35,763 bases of DNA from JANNWF01 sp052390415 (GCA_052390415.1 JBQTGY010000155.1:1-35763); one strand, 5' to 3'; positions 1-7,421 are shown, counted from the stretch's first letter. Notes: generated from the letters alone by a model not told the origin. Made by a program: numbers and translations.

Positions 1-221
1 CCGACGACAGCTACGTGAAATCCACCGACATCGATGCGTTCGAACAGGAAATGCGCACGGCCGGTGCCGACTGGCAGTTCGTCAATTTTGCCGGCGCAGT
101 GCACTGCTTTGCCGAAGCGGACGCGCAACAACCACCAGGCTGCGTCTACAACGAACGCGCCGCCAAACGCGCGTATCGGATGATGAACGCCCATCTTGGC
201 GAGGCATTCGCCGGCGGCTGA
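1..221 (+). CDS. Dienelactone hydrolase family protein, C-terminal fragment
   Basis: The window opens inside this gene; it is read in the frame beginning at base 3 and ends with TGA at 219-221. About 72 residues are visible. They resemble the C-terminal end of dienelactone hydrolase (DLH, alpha/beta hydrolase) proteins: an F-E-x-E-M stretch, then DWQFVNFAGAVHCF, where the His of AVHCF would be the catalytic His of the Cys-Asp-His triad, then Y-N-x-x-A-A-K-R-A-Y and a final helix. The nucleophile and acid lie outside the window. Family members hydrolyse dienelactone or related esters, and many are annotated only by fold, so the substrate cannot be given. The GTG at 15 is simply an internal Val codon. 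Family assignment is fairly secure; function is not. Confidence 0.8.
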   Translation, partial: DDSYVKSTDIDAFEQEMRTAGADWQFVNFAGAVHCFAEADAQQPPGCVYNERAAKRAYRMMNAHLGEAFAGG

Positions 222-386
222 AGGCAGCTACCGCCTCGGCTTGCCATTCGGGTTCCGGCGTCGTGCCTGAGCGGGGCATCGACGCCGGCTTGCCGACTCG
301 TTCACTCAAGGTTTCGATTCATCAACGTAATCTTTGCGTTAAATGAGCGCATGCTTGACGCTCGTTGTTAATAAAACACTAACTAA

Positions 387-403
387 AGTTACTTCAAGTA
401 ACT
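387..403. promoter_or_regulatory. 17-nt perfect palindrome upstream of the SPFH gene
   Basis: AGTTACTT and AAGTAACT (8-nt arms) are separated by a single C, inside an AT-rich stretch (about 365-420) that contrasts with the GC-rich surroundings. The site ends 24 bp before the ATG at 428. The one-nucleotide centre and lack of a following T-run argue for a dimeric-regulator operator rather than a terminator. The regulator is unknown. The rest of 222-427 holds no gene I can support. Confidence 0.45.
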
Positions 404-427
404 GAATAATAAAGATAAACGTCTGCC

Positions 428-886
428 ATGTTGCCCGAACTTCTGGTCCTTGCCCTCGCACTTTTCGTCGCCTTGTTGCTGACGGGCTTGCGCTGGGTGC
501 CTGAAGGAACGGCTTACACGGTGAGTCGATTTGGCCATTACGCGCGGACGTTGGCGCCGGGGTTGCGTTTCGCGCTGCCCTTGCTTGAGCGCGTGTCCGC
601 CCCAGTCGAGTTGATCAATCACCGTATCGCCATGCAACTGGATGGTACCGACGCGGCGAGCCCGCGCGCCGCGTTTTACTATCAAATCGTCGAGCCTGAG
701 CGCAGTGGCGATCGCTTGAACGACATTGATCGCGTCGTCGAACGCGAAGTTCGCCTGTGCATGGACGCGACGCTGACCGCCGCCGCGCGTGATGGCGACG
801 GCTTGAATGGCCGCGTCAAAGTGGCTCTCAACGAGCGTCTTGGCAGCCTGGGTCTACGAGTGACTCGCTGCCAGTTGGGTGCCTGA
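428..886 (+). CDS. Short SPFH/Band-7 (stomatin-like) membrane protein
   Basis: 152 aa. Residues 3-21 form one hydrophobic N-terminal segment. It is followed by VPEGTAYTVSRFGHYARTL and LAPGLRFALPLLERV, the usual opening of Band-7 domains (x-V-x-x-G-x-x-x-V-x-R-F-G, then PG-x-x-F-x-x-P). The later part (A-A-F-Y-Y-Q-I-V, V-E-R-E-V-R, G-L-R-V-T-R-C-Q) follows the core of the SPFH fold. Stomatins and prohibitins usually have 250-400 residues with a long C-terminal coiled coil; here the protein stops right after the domain core, so it is unusually short. SPFH proteins scaffold membrane microdomains or regulate membrane proteases. No Shine-Dalgarno is obvious before the ATG. The gene is upstream of rsmG but there is no evidence of functional linkage. 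Confidence 0.75.
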   Translation: MLPELLVLALALFVALLLTGLRWVPEGTAYTVSRFGHYARTLAPGLRFALPLLERVSAPVELINHRIAMQLDGTDAASPRAAFYYQIVEPERSGDRLNDIDRVVEREVRLCMDATLTAAARDGDGLNGRVKVALNERLGSLGLRVTRCQLGA

Positions 887-1044
887 AGCCGGTTGGGCGC
901 TACGCCTGACTCTGGATGCCATCGCCGACGTTTCTGCGCCAACGGTTGCCGTGTTTACCGTCGCTGCTGATACTGGCGACCCCGTTGCCGGCAGCACCCG
1001 TGACCTTGGCCGCACCGAACTTCAGCATCGCCCCTGATTCGCCC

Positions 1045-1686
1045 GTGAATGCCCTGCGCCCAGCGCTACGCGTCGAGCTGGCGCGGCTGGGGCTGGACGA
1101 ATCACTCGATAGTTGTCTGCTGGCTTATCTGGCGCTGCTGATGCAGTGGAATCAGGCCTACAACCTGACCGCCATCCGCGATCCGCACGAGATGCTGGTC
1201 AAACATTTGTTCGACTCGTTGGCGATCCTCGCGTTTGTGCCGTCCGGCACGCTGGTTGATATCGGCAGCGGCGCGGGTTTGCCGGCGATTCCGTTGGCGC
1301 TGGCCTTGCCCGATCTGCGGGTGACCATGATCGAGACTGCAGGCAAGAAAGCGCGCTTCCTGCGTGAGGCGGTGCGTGCTTTGGGTCTGTCCGAGCGCGT
1401 ACGCGTGCTCTCGGCGCGCGCTGAAAATGTCGATGAAGCCGGCCGCCATGACTGTCTTACCGCGCGCGCCTTCGGTACCCTTGAGCAGATTCTCCACATT
1501 GGCGGCCACTTGCTGCGGCCAGGTGGGCAGTTGCTGGCGATGAAGGGTCGCGATCCGAGTCACGAGCTGAGCGATCTTCCTGCCGGCTGGCGGCACGTGG
1601 CGACGCATCGTTTGCTGGTGCCCGACTTGGAAGGCGAGCGCTGTCTGTGTGTCGTCGAGTCCACTTCGGCGTGCACTGAACTTTGA
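1045..1686 (+). CDS. rsmG: 16S rRNA (guanine527-N7)-methyltransferase RsmG
   Basis: RsmG (GidB) uses S-adenosylmethionine to methylate N7 of G527 in 16S rRNA; its loss gives low-level streptomycin resistance. Visible hallmarks are N-x-x-x-N-L-T-A-I (QWNQAYNLTAIRDP), V-K-H-L-F-D-S-L, the SAM-binding loop DIGSGAGLPAIPLAL, and IETAGKKARFLREAV. The frame is open from an ATG at 916, which would give 256 aa, but the first 43 residues are hydrophobic and unlike the family. Starting at the GTG at 1045 gives 213 aa, the usual size, so I prefer it; neither start has a clear ribosome-binding site. parA follows 52 bp downstream, an association common in bacteria. Confidence 0.93.
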   Translation: MNALRPALRVELARLGLDESLDSCLLAYLALLMQWNQAYNLTAIRDPHEMLVKHLFDSLAILAFVPSGTLVDIGSGAGLPAIPLALALPDLRVTMIETAGKKARFLREAVRALGLSERVRVLSARAENVDEAGRHDCLTARAFGTLEQILHIGGHLLRPGGQLLAMKGRDPSHELSDLPAGWRHVATHRLLVPDLEGERCLCVVESTSACTEL

Positions 1687-1738
1687 TGCGTGCATTGCGC
1701 TTTAGCCCAAACCTACCAACGGAGCGGTCTTAATACTC

Positions 1739-2530
1739 ATGGGTCGGATCATCGCCATCGCCAATCAAAAAGGCGGCGTGGGCAAGACCACCACCTCGGT
1801 CAACCTGGCGGCCGCACTGGCTGAGGCACGCCGTCGCGTCTTGTTGGTCGATCTGGATCCGCAAGGCAATGCGACCATGGGTTCGGGGGTCGACAAGCGC
1901 CTGGCCAAACCGACCGGGTGCGAGGTGTTGCTGGAAGAATGCAGTGCTGCGGACGCCATCGTCACCACGGCCAACGGCTATGACTTGTTGCCGGGCAACG
2001 GCGACCTCACTGCGGCTGAGCTGAAACTGATGGACACGCTGGCGCGCGAGCATCGCCTGCGCGAGGCGCTGGCGCCGTTGCGGGACCGCTATCAGTTCAT
2101 TCTCATCGACTGCCCACCCTCACTGCACCTCTTGACCATCAATGCGCTGACCGCCGCGCAAGGCGTGGTGGTGCCGATGCAATGCGAGTACTACGCGCTG
2201 GAAGGATTGTCGGCGCTGACCGAAACCATTCGGGCGGTGAAAACGCGGCTCAATCCGCAGCTCGAAATCGAGGGCATCCTGCGCACCATGTACGACGTCC
2301 GCAACAATCTCTCGAATGAAGTTTCTGCCCAGCTCAGCCAGCACTTTGGTGACAAACTGTTTCGCACCATCGTGCCGCGCAATGTGCGCTTGGCCGAGGC
2401 GCCCAGCCACGGCCAGAGCATCGTCGGCTATGACCGTGCATCGCGCGGCAGCATTGCCTATCTCGGTCTGGCCGGCGAAATGCTGCGCCGTGAGCGCAAT
2501 CACGCCAAGGCTCCGGAGGCAGCAGCATGA
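1739..2530 (+). CDS. parA: Chromosome-partitioning ATPase ParA (Soj)
   Basis: 263 aa. The deviant Walker A motif KGGVGKTT lies at residues 11-18 (IAIANQKGGVGKTTTSVNLA). The A' motif is VDLDPQGN and the Walker B region is ILIDCPPS. The ATPase binds DNA non-specifically in its ATP dimer form and works with ParB-parS complexes to segregate the replication origin. Length and all motifs match chromosomal Soj rather than plasmid ParA with an extra N-terminal helix-turn-helix. It overlaps parB by 4 bp (ATGA), so the two are translationally coupled. GGAG around 1721 is rather far from the ATG for a ribosome-binding site. No parS site was identified by eye. Confidence 0.97.
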   Translation: MGRIIAIANQKGGVGKTTTSVNLAAALAEARRRVLLVDLDPQGNATMGSGVDKRLAKPTGCEVLLEECSAADAIVTTANGYDLLPGNGDLTAAELKLMDTLAREHRLREALAPLRDRYQFILIDCPPSLHLLTINALTAAQGVVVPMQCEYYALEGLSALTETIRAVKTRLNPQLEIEGILRTMYDVRNNLSNEVSAQLSQHFGDKLFRTIVPRNVRLAEAPSHGQSIVGYDRASRGSIAYLGLAGEMLRRERNHAKAPEAAA

Positions 2531-3396
2531 GTACCAAACGGCGCGGCCTTGGGCGCGGACTCGACGTGTTGTTGGGCGGTCGTGGTGATGCGGCCGGCGA
2601 GCCCGAAGGCGAGCGCATGCGCATGTTGCCGCTGGAGCAATTGCAGCCCGGCAAGTATCAGCCACGCAGCCATATGGATACCGAGCGGCTGCAGGAGCTG
2701 GCCGACTCGATCAAGGCGCAAGGGCTGATTCAACCGATCGTGGTGCGGCCGATCAGCCCGCATCGCTTCGAGATCATCGCCGGTGAGCGCCGCTGGCGCG
2801 CCGCGCAGTTGGCTGCTTTGCGGGAAGTGCCGGTGGTGGTGCGCGACAGCGACGATCACGCCGCGCTAGCGATGGCGTTGATCGAAAATATCCAACGCGA
2901 GGATTTGAATCCGCTGGAGGAAGCCACCGCCCTGCAACGCTTGATTGACGAGTTCGCGTTGACTCACCAGCAAGCCGCCGATGCAGTCGGACGTTCGCGC
3001 GCGGCAGTGAGCAACTTGCTGCGTCTGCTTGAATTGCCTGAAGGCGTGCGCAAGTTGGTCGAGCGTGGTGGCATCGAAATGGGCCACGCCCGCGCCCTGC
3101 TGACTCTGCCCGCCGCGCAAGCAGAAGCCATGGCCAGGCTGGCGGCAGACGAACAATGGTCGGTGCGCGAAACGGAACGGCGGGTGCAGGCGCTGCATAA
3201 GGGTCCGACCAGTCCTGCCGTGACTGCTGGCAAGCGGATTGATGCCGACATCGCCGCCCTGCAAACCGAGCTCTCGGAAACCTTGGGCACCGCGGTCGAG
3301 CTGCAACACGGTCGCGGTGGTCGCGGCAAGCTGGTGATCAGTTATCACAGCCTGGATGCGCTCGACGGCATTCTCGCGCGGCTGCGACAGGGCTGA
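2527..3396 (+). CDS. parB: Chromosome-partitioning protein ParB (Spo0J), CTPase
   Basis: 289 aa. The N-terminus KRRGLGRGLDVLLGG is the ParA-interacting segment typical of chromosomal ParB. LQPGKYQPR begins the ParB/Srx domain, and GERRWRAAQLA is the conserved arginine box, known in this family to bind CTP. ENIQREDLNPLEEA precedes the helix-turn-helix that reads parS (ADAVGRSRAAVSNLLRLLELP). The C-terminal part (VELQHGRGGRGKLVISYHS) is the dimerisation domain. It forms a two-gene operon with parA through an ATGA overlap. The next gene starts only 5 bp downstream, so it may be cotranscribed although it is functionally unrelated. Confidence 0.97.
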   Translation: MSTKRRGLGRGLDVLLGGRGDAAGEPEGERMRMLPLEQLQPGKYQPRSHMDTERLQELADSIKAQGLIQPIVVRPISPHRFEIIAGERRWRAAQLAALREVPVVVRDSDDHAALAMALIENIQREDLNPLEEATALQRLIDEFALTHQQAADAVGRSRAAVSNLLRLLELPEGVRKLVERGGIEMGHARALLTLPAAQAEAMARLAADEQWSVRETERRVQALHKGPTSPAVTAGKRIDADIAALQTELSETLGTAVELQHGRGGRGKLVISYHSLDALDGILARLRQG

Positions 3397-3401
3397 AGCA
3401 C

Positions 3402-4373
3402 ATGCGCGTGCTGGTCACTGGAGCCGCGGGCTTCATCGGTGCGCATGTCTGCCAGGCGCTGACATTGCGCGGCGACGACGTCGTCGGCATGGACAGCTTC
3501 AATGCCTACTACGACCCGCAACTCAAACGTGATCGAATTGCCGCGTTGTGTGCGGACGTCGAGATTGCGTCACTTGAACTGGTCGATGCGGCCGGACTTG
3601 ATGCCCTGTTTCAGCGCGTTCAGCCACAGCGCGTTGTGCACCTGGCGGCGCAGGCCGGTGTGCGGTATTCGATGCAAGCGCCGCAGGACTATGCGCAGAG
3701 CAATCTGGTCGGCTTTCTCAATGTGCTTGAGCAATGTCGACATCGCGGCATTCAGCACCTCGTCTATGCCTCTTCTTCATCGGTGTATGGCGGTGCGGCC
3801 AAACCACCGTTTCGCGAAGATGCCAGCGTCGAACAACCCTTGTCGTTTTATGCCGCGACCAAGGTCGCCAACGAGGCGATGGCACACAGTTATGCGCATC
3901 TGTATCGCTTGCCGCTGACCGGGCTGCGCTTCTTCACGGTCTACGGCCCTTGGGGTCGGCCGGACATGGCGCCGCTGCTGTTTTCTCGCGCGGTGTTGGC
4001 GGGCAGGCCGATCGAAGTGTTCAATCACGGGCGCCTGCGGCGTGACTTTACCCACGTCAGCGACATCGTCAGCGGCGTGCTGGCGGCGCTGGATCGTCCT
4101 CCCTGCATTGTCTTGGGTGCACCCCACCGCGTCTTCAACCTCGGCAACCACGCGCCGGTGGAGTTGGAGCATTTCATCGCCATCATCGAGCAAGCTGCGG
4201 GCGTCAACGCGATCAAGCATTACCGCGAAATGCAGCCTGGCGACATGCTGGAAACCATGGCCGACATCTCGCGGGCCATGGCTGAGCTGGGATTTTCGCC
4301 GCGCACCCCGCTCGAAACTGGTTTGCCACCGGTGGTGAACTGGTGTCGGGATTATTTCGCCAGCAAGCTTTAG
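3402..4373 (+). CDS. NAD-dependent sugar epimerase, UDP-glucuronate 4-epimerase type
   Basis: 323 aa, extended short-chain dehydrogenase/reductase fold. The Rossmann motif GAAGFIG is at residues 7-13. SSSSVYG (124-130) and Y150-x-x-x-K154 give the catalytic Ser-Tyr-Lys set. MDSFNAYYDPQLKRDR is characteristic of the UDP-glucuronate 4-epimerase (LspL/CapI-like) branch, which interconverts UDP-glucuronate and UDP-galacturonate for capsule or LPS. RFFTVYGPWGRPDMAP supports the same branch. The start lies 5 bp after the parB stop. The O-antigen ligase and glycosyltransferase at 15.3-17.7 kb fit a cell-surface polysaccharide role, but they are far away. Exact substrate is inferred from the motif. 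Confidence 0.85.
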   Translation: MRVLVTGAAGFIGAHVCQALTLRGDDVVGMDSFNAYYDPQLKRDRIAALCADVEIASLELVDAAGLDALFQRVQPQRVVHLAAQAGVRYSMQAPQDYAQSNLVGFLNVLEQCRHRGIQHLVYASSSSVYGGAAKPPFREDASVEQPLSFYAATKVANEAMAHSYAHLYRLPLTGLRFFTVYGPWGRPDMAPLLFSRAVLAGRPIEVFNHGRLRRDFTHVSDIVSGVLAALDRPPCIVLGAPHRVFNLGNHAPVELEHFIAIIEQAAGVNAIKHYREMQPGDMLETMADISRAMAELGFSPRTPLETGLPPVVNWCRDYFASKL

Positions 4374-4517
4374 CGCGCACTCCTGCGAAGCAGTGATACT
4401 TGTCGCGGCAAGGTCGCCCTGCCATACTGCGCGGCTCGTCGTTTCAGGCCTTGCCTGATTGAGCCCATTCGACTGCGCGATGTCGGGGTTCTGGCGAGAC
4501 GTTTTGCCCGTATCGCG

Positions 4518-4537
4518 CGCACCACATCCCTGGTGCG
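4518..4537 (+). other. Hairpin in the rpmB upstream region
   Basis: CGCACCA and TGGTGCG form a 7-bp stem with a 6-nt loop (CATCCC), 52 bp before the rpmB ATG. A second short pairing follows (CCTT with AAGG around 4549-4563). No T-run follows, so it is not an obvious terminator; it may be part of the 5' leader of the ribosomal-protein mRNA. The rest of 4374-4589 contains no convincing gene. Confidence 0.25.
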
Positions 4538-4589
4538 GGGCCGAAGCCTTCCTGGCCAAGGGAGGCACCAATTGTCATCGAGGTGCGCT

Positions 4590-4826
4590 ATGGCACGTGT
4601 GTGTCAAGTAAGCGGAAAGGGTACGCAAAGCGGTAACAACGTTTCGCATGCCAACAACAAAACGCGGCGCCGCTGGTTGCCGAATCTGCACGAGCGCCGC
4701 TTCTGGGTGCCGAGCGAGAATCGCTGGATCAAGCTGCGCGTTTCCACCCATGCCCTGCGCACCATCGACAAGAACGGCATCGAGTCCGTGCTGGCCGAGC
4801 TGCGTGCTCGCGGCGAAAAGGTCTGA
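4590..4826 (+). CDS. rpmB: 50S ribosomal protein bL28
   Basis: 78 aa, the usual length. The N-terminus MARVCQVSGKG, then N-N-V-S-H-A-N-N-K-T-R-R-R-W-x-P-N and WIKLRVSTHALRTIDKNGI, are diagnostic for bL28. The frame is open further upstream (to 4533), but the ATG at 4590 fits the family N-terminus and has GAGGT 5 nt before it. Only Cys5 is present, so this is the zinc-independent form. It is followed by rpmG after 11 bp, the conserved rpmB-rpmG operon. Confidence 0.98.
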   Translation: MARVCQVSGKGTQSGNNVSHANNKTRRRWLPNLHERRFWVPSENRWIKLRVSTHALRTIDKNGIESVLAELRARGEKV

Positions 4827-4837
4827 GGAGTTAGATC

Positions 4838-5002
4838 ATGGCTTCCAAGCGCGACAAGATTCGACTGATTTCGACGGCGGGTACCGGTCACTTCTACACG
4901 ACCGACAAGAACAAGAAGACCACGCCGAACAAGATGGAAATCAAGAAGTACGATCCGGTGGTGCGCAAGCACGTGCCGTACAAGGAAGGCAAGATCAAGT
5001 AG
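4838..5002 (+). CDS. rpmG: 50S ribosomal protein bL33
   Basis: 54 aa, starting MASKRDKIRLISTAGTGHFY and ending VRKHVPYKEGKIK, typical of bL33. There are no cysteines, so it is the zinc-free (C-) paralogue. GAGGAG lies 8 nt upstream of the ATG. The gene belongs to the rpmB-rpmG operon and is followed by a tandem repeat and a strong intrinsic terminator. Confidence 0.98.
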   Translation: MASKRDKIRLISTAGTGHFYTTDKNKKTTPNKMEIKKYDPVVRKHVPYKEGKIK

Positions 5003-5035
5003 GTCAATGCCCTCGTGGGCAGGTGATTTGCCGTT

Positions 5036-5080
5036 TTGCTTGAATCAGAAATTTGCTTGAATCAGAAATTTGCTTGAATC
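5036..5080. repeat. 17-bp tandem repeat (2.6 copies) before the terminator
   Basis: The unit TTGCTTGAATCAGAAAT occurs at 5036-5052 and 5053-5069, then partially at 5070-5080, where it runs into the terminator stem. The copies are identical. It sits in the 3' untranslated region of rpmB-rpmG. Confidence 0.85.
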
Positions 5081-5106
5081 AAAAACCCGCCGATTGGCGG
5101 GTTTTT
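5081..5106 (+). terminator. Rho-independent terminator of rpmB-rpmG
   Basis: AAAAACCCGCC (5081-5091) pairs perfectly with GGCGGGTTTTT (5096-5106) around a GATT loop. The A-run/GC-stem/T-run layout makes it potentially bidirectional. It would therefore also stop transcription of the minus-strand gene that ends at 5138. Confidence 0.93.
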
Positions 5107-5137
5107 GCTTGTGGCGACCGGCTACTGCCGCGCGCCG

Positions 5138-5515
5138 CTACTCGGTCAACACCTGACAGCTGAGCAAGTCATCGTTGTTGATGACCCAGTCATCGTCGTC
5201 AGCACACAACGCCACGCCGCCGACCACGCACTCATCGCCATCCTCGTCGACTAGCCGCACGTCGTAGTTGTCGCAGGGAATGCTGTGCAACAGAAAACTG
5301 CCGCCGCCTGACTCGATAACTTCATCGCCGAGCTGGTCATCACCCCACTCGTCGGAATCGGCCGACGACACGTACAGCTCATAGATCGACCAATCGGATT
5401 GATTGACGATATTCACTGCCGAATCATAAGCGCCGCCGCTGACGAGCGTGGCAGATCCCATCAAAATAGCTCCCATCACCGCAGCCGCTGTCACTGCCTG
5501 AAATCGCTTGTTCAT
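5138..5515 (-). CDS. Small secreted Asp-rich protein of unknown function
   Basis: 125 aa from the ATG at 5515, chosen because AGGGGGAG sits just upstream; an upstream in-frame start would add 22 residues unlike a signal peptide. Residues 1-28 form a signal peptide (MNKRF, hydrophobic core, then A/S-rich). The mature part reads VNIVNQSDWSIYELYVSS, then a W-G-D-D-x-L-G-D-E-V-I motif, then YDVRLVDEDGDECVV. It is very acidic (a run of four Asp near residue 107) and has four Cys (81, 96, 104, 120) that could form two disulfides. It resembles small exported hypothetical proteins with an I-x-N-x-S-x-x-x-I-x-x-x-Y-V-S opening, whose function I do not know. The acidic patches suggest cation binding, which is only an inference. 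Confidence 0.7.
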   Translation of the reverse strand: MNKRFQAVTAAAVMGAILMGSATLVSGGAYDSAVNIVNQSDWSIYELYVSSADSDEWGDDQLGDEVIESGGGSFLLHSIPCDNYDVRLVDEDGDECVVGGVALCADDDDWVINNDDLLSCQVLTE

Positions 5516-5541
5516 TGCTCCCCCTAGGTGTGTGCCCCCAT

Positions 5542-5568
5542 GCGGCGCCTTCGCTGGCGAAGCGCCGC
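5542..5568. other. Strong GC-rich hairpin between minus-strand genes
   Basis: GCGGCGC (5542-5548) pairs with GCGCCGC (5562-5568), and TTCG (5550-5553) with CGAA (5558-5561), leaving a one-base bulge and a CTGG loop. It lies between the stop of the EF-hand gene (5637) and the ribosome-binding site of the secreted-protein gene. There is no T-run, so it may be an mRNA-processing or attenuating structure rather than a classical terminator. Confidence 0.4.
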
Positions 5569-5636
5569 AGTGGTATTGCACTCCTTCGGTGAGTGCGGAG
5601 CAAGCCGTTGCGCGAAACGCCGCAACTGATCCCGCT

Positions 5637-6023
5637 TCAGCCGGGCGGCGCGCTCAACTCGCTGGCACTGAGGTAGCCGTCGCCATTGCGATCCTGACGC
5701 CGGAAGCCGGCCTCGATCGCGCGCAGATGAGTCACCCGGCTCAAGGGCCTCCGACGCGCGCCTGCGGGTTGCTCGTCAAGATCGAGGACCGCGTTGCGGT
5801 TGTGATCCTTGGCGTCGAAACCCGCGCTCATGTAGGACTGGAACTCGTGCAAGTCGAGTCGCGCATCGGCGTTGATGTCAATCCGCCGCAAATAGTCGGC
5901 CGGCGTGTTCTGCGCAATCGCCGCGAATGGCAGCAAGACGGACAGACCGAGCACAACGGCCGTAGCCACCCAAGCGGGCCGTCGGCGCCTGCTCAGGCTG
6001 ACCGCCGCCGGTCCGGCCCTCAC
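5637..6023 (-). CDS. Secreted EF-hand calcium-binding protein
   Basis: 128 aa from a GTG at 6023 whose GTGA overlaps the TGA of the upstream desaturase, implying translational coupling; an alternative start at 6110 would overlap the desaturase by about 90 bp. A basic N-terminus (SRRRRPAW) and a hydrophobic core ending in A-x-A-Q at residue 38 form a signal peptide. Three 12-residue EF loops are visible: DINADARLDLHE (49-60), DHNRNAVLDLDE (73-84) and DRNGDGYLSASE (111-122). Each has acidic or Asn ligands at positions 1, 3, 5 and Glu at 12, although loops 1 and 2 carry Ala instead of Gly at position 6. The protein probably binds Ca2+ in the periplasm or outside the cell; its partner is unknown. 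Confidence 0.8.
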   Translation of the reverse strand: MRAGPAAVSLSRRRRPAWVATAVVLGLSVLLPFAAIAQNTPADYLRRIDINADARLDLHEFQSYMSAGFDAKDHNRNAVLDLDEQPAGARRRPLSRVTHLRAIEAGFRRQDRNGDGYLSASELSAPPG

Positions 6024-7225
6024 GCGGTGGCTGGCGCCAAGGCGTAGCCGCGCAAGCGAACTGCGAAATCCTGCAACGCACGAATCCCGGAGGCCTCTGC
6101 TTCGCGACACCAGTCCTGCAGTCGTTGCATGCTGGCATTGGCATCGGTTGAGCGCTCTTCAAGCACTGCGGCCAGTCGTGCGCGATACTCGACCAGGGTC
6201 GCCAACTTCGGCTTGCGCGCAATGAAGGCTTGCAGTTTGGCGCGCGCCTCGGCGTCCAGCCAGCGACCGTCGTCAGCAAGACCTTTGCGCACACGACGCG
6301 GCAAGCTGCGCAAACTGTCCCCCGCTTGGCTGGCTTCCTCGCGCAGCGCCGGCAGCATCACCTGCCGGTAATAGTCGGTCATCGCCTGGAAGCGATGCGC
6401 AAGCAAGGCTTTCATGGTTTCGCCATCCGGCATGTGGATGTTTGGCCGCACATCCAGCGACGGCGCAACCCGCAACACCTTTGCCAATCCGAGCTTTTGC
6501 AAGCCACAGATCGCCACCCAACCAATGTCCACTTCCCAACGCCGCAGCGCGAACTTGGCTGAACTCGGAAACGCGTGATGGTTGTTGTGCAGCTCTTCGC
6601 CGCCCACCCAAATACCCCACGGCGACAGATTGGTTGCGGTGTCGGTGGTCTCGAAGTTGCGATAGCCCCACCAATGGCCGAGGCCGTTGATGACGCCCGC
6701 GGCCCAGATCGGAATCCAGGCCATCTGCAGCGCCCACGCGGCCAGACCCTTGGCCCCGAACAGGCCAACGCAGATGAACAGCATCAAGGTCGGGCCCAAG
6801 GTGGCGTAGCGCGAATAGAGCTTGCGCTCGATCCAGTCGTCCGGGCAGCCTTTGCCGTATTTCTCGATGTCGTCGCGTTGCGCGCGCGCATTTCGGTACA
6901 GCTCAACACCGCGCCACATCACGGTGCCAATGCCCTTGAACTGCGGGCTGTGCGGATCGTCCTCGGTCTCGCATTTGGCGTGATGCTTGCGATGGATGGC
7001 CGCCCACTCACGGGTGATCATCGCCGTCGTCAACCACGTCCACAGACGAAAGACATGCGCCAACGCGGGATGAAAATCGACCGCCCGATGCGCCTGGCTA
7101 CGATGCAGATACAGGGTGACCGAGAAGATCGTCAGCTGGGTGGCGAGCAGAAAATAGATCGCAACCGTGCTCCAACTGGCGCCGGTAAAGCCGCCGACCA
7201 GCCAGTCGAGAAAATAGGAAGACAT
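6020..7225 (-). CDS. Membrane acyl-CoA (delta-9 type) fatty acid desaturase
   Basis: 401 aa from the ATG at 7225, which has AGGAG 7 nt upstream. The three di-iron histidine boxes of stearoyl-CoA-type desaturases are present: H41RSQAH46, H78RKHH82 and H213NNHH217 (EELHNNHHAFP). Hydrophobic stretches around residues 20-40, 58-72, 143-158 and 165-183 fit the four-helix membrane layout. The enzyme would use O2 and an electron donor to introduce a cis double bond into saturated acyl chains. The C-terminal 100 or so residues, after the desaturase core, are soluble, helical and charged (many Arg, Glu, Ala), longer than in the smallest homologues. It is followed by a coupled EF-hand gene. A second, different desaturase lies at 25143. 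Confidence 0.93.
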   Translation of the reverse strand: MSSYFLDWLVGGFTGASWSTVAIYFLLATQLTIFSVTLYLHRSQAHRAVDFHPALAHVFRLWTWLTTAMITREWAAIHRKHHAKCETEDDPHSPQFKGIGTVMWRGVELYRNARAQRDDIEKYGKGCPDDWIERKLYSRYATLGPTLMLFICVGLFGAKGLAAWALQMAWIPIWAAGVINGLGHWWGYRNFETTDTATNLSPWGIWVGGEELHNNHHAFPSSAKFALRRWEVDIGWVAICGLQKLGLAKVLRVAPSLDVRPNIHMPDGETMKALLAHRFQAMTDYYRQVMLPALREEASQAGDSLRSLPRRVRKGLADDGRWLDAEARAKLQAFIARKPKLATLVEYRARLAAVLEERSTDANASMQRLQDWCREAEASGIRALQDFAVRLRGYALAPATA

Positions 7226-7323
7226 GCGTAACTCCTGTGATTCCACCGCGCATGATGCCCGCAGGTTTTCCGCCTTACCATCCCTTCGCCCCAGTATGGA
7301 CGCAGTCATTCAGGCTGGTGCCA

Positions 7324-7380
7324 AGGGTCTGTTGACATCCACGGAGCTGGTCGCGTGCTCTGTGCATGTCAACAGACCCT
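7324..7380. repeat. 15-bp perfect inverted repeat with 27-bp spacer
   Basis: AGGGTCTGTTGACAT (7324-7338) and its exact complement ATGTCAACAGACCCT (7366-7380) flank 27 bp. It sits between the divergent desaturase and mutM genes. A transcript would fold into a long hairpin; it could equally be a non-coding repetitive element. The rest of 7226-7421 shows no gene. Confidence 0.8.
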
Positions 7381-7421
7381 AGCCACTTTCAGCTTCCCAC
7401 TGCCCACCCACAGCAGCCCGC

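Noticed and set aside
916..1044. N-terminal 43 codons of the rsmG frame
   Set aside because: Hydrophobic and unlike RsmG; the GTG at 1045 gives the normal length. It is not a credible signal peptide for a cytoplasmic rRNA methyltransferase.
3777..4571. 264-codon minus-strand frame opposite the epimerase
   Set aside because: Antisense shadow of a clear epimerase gene, with no recognisable domain.
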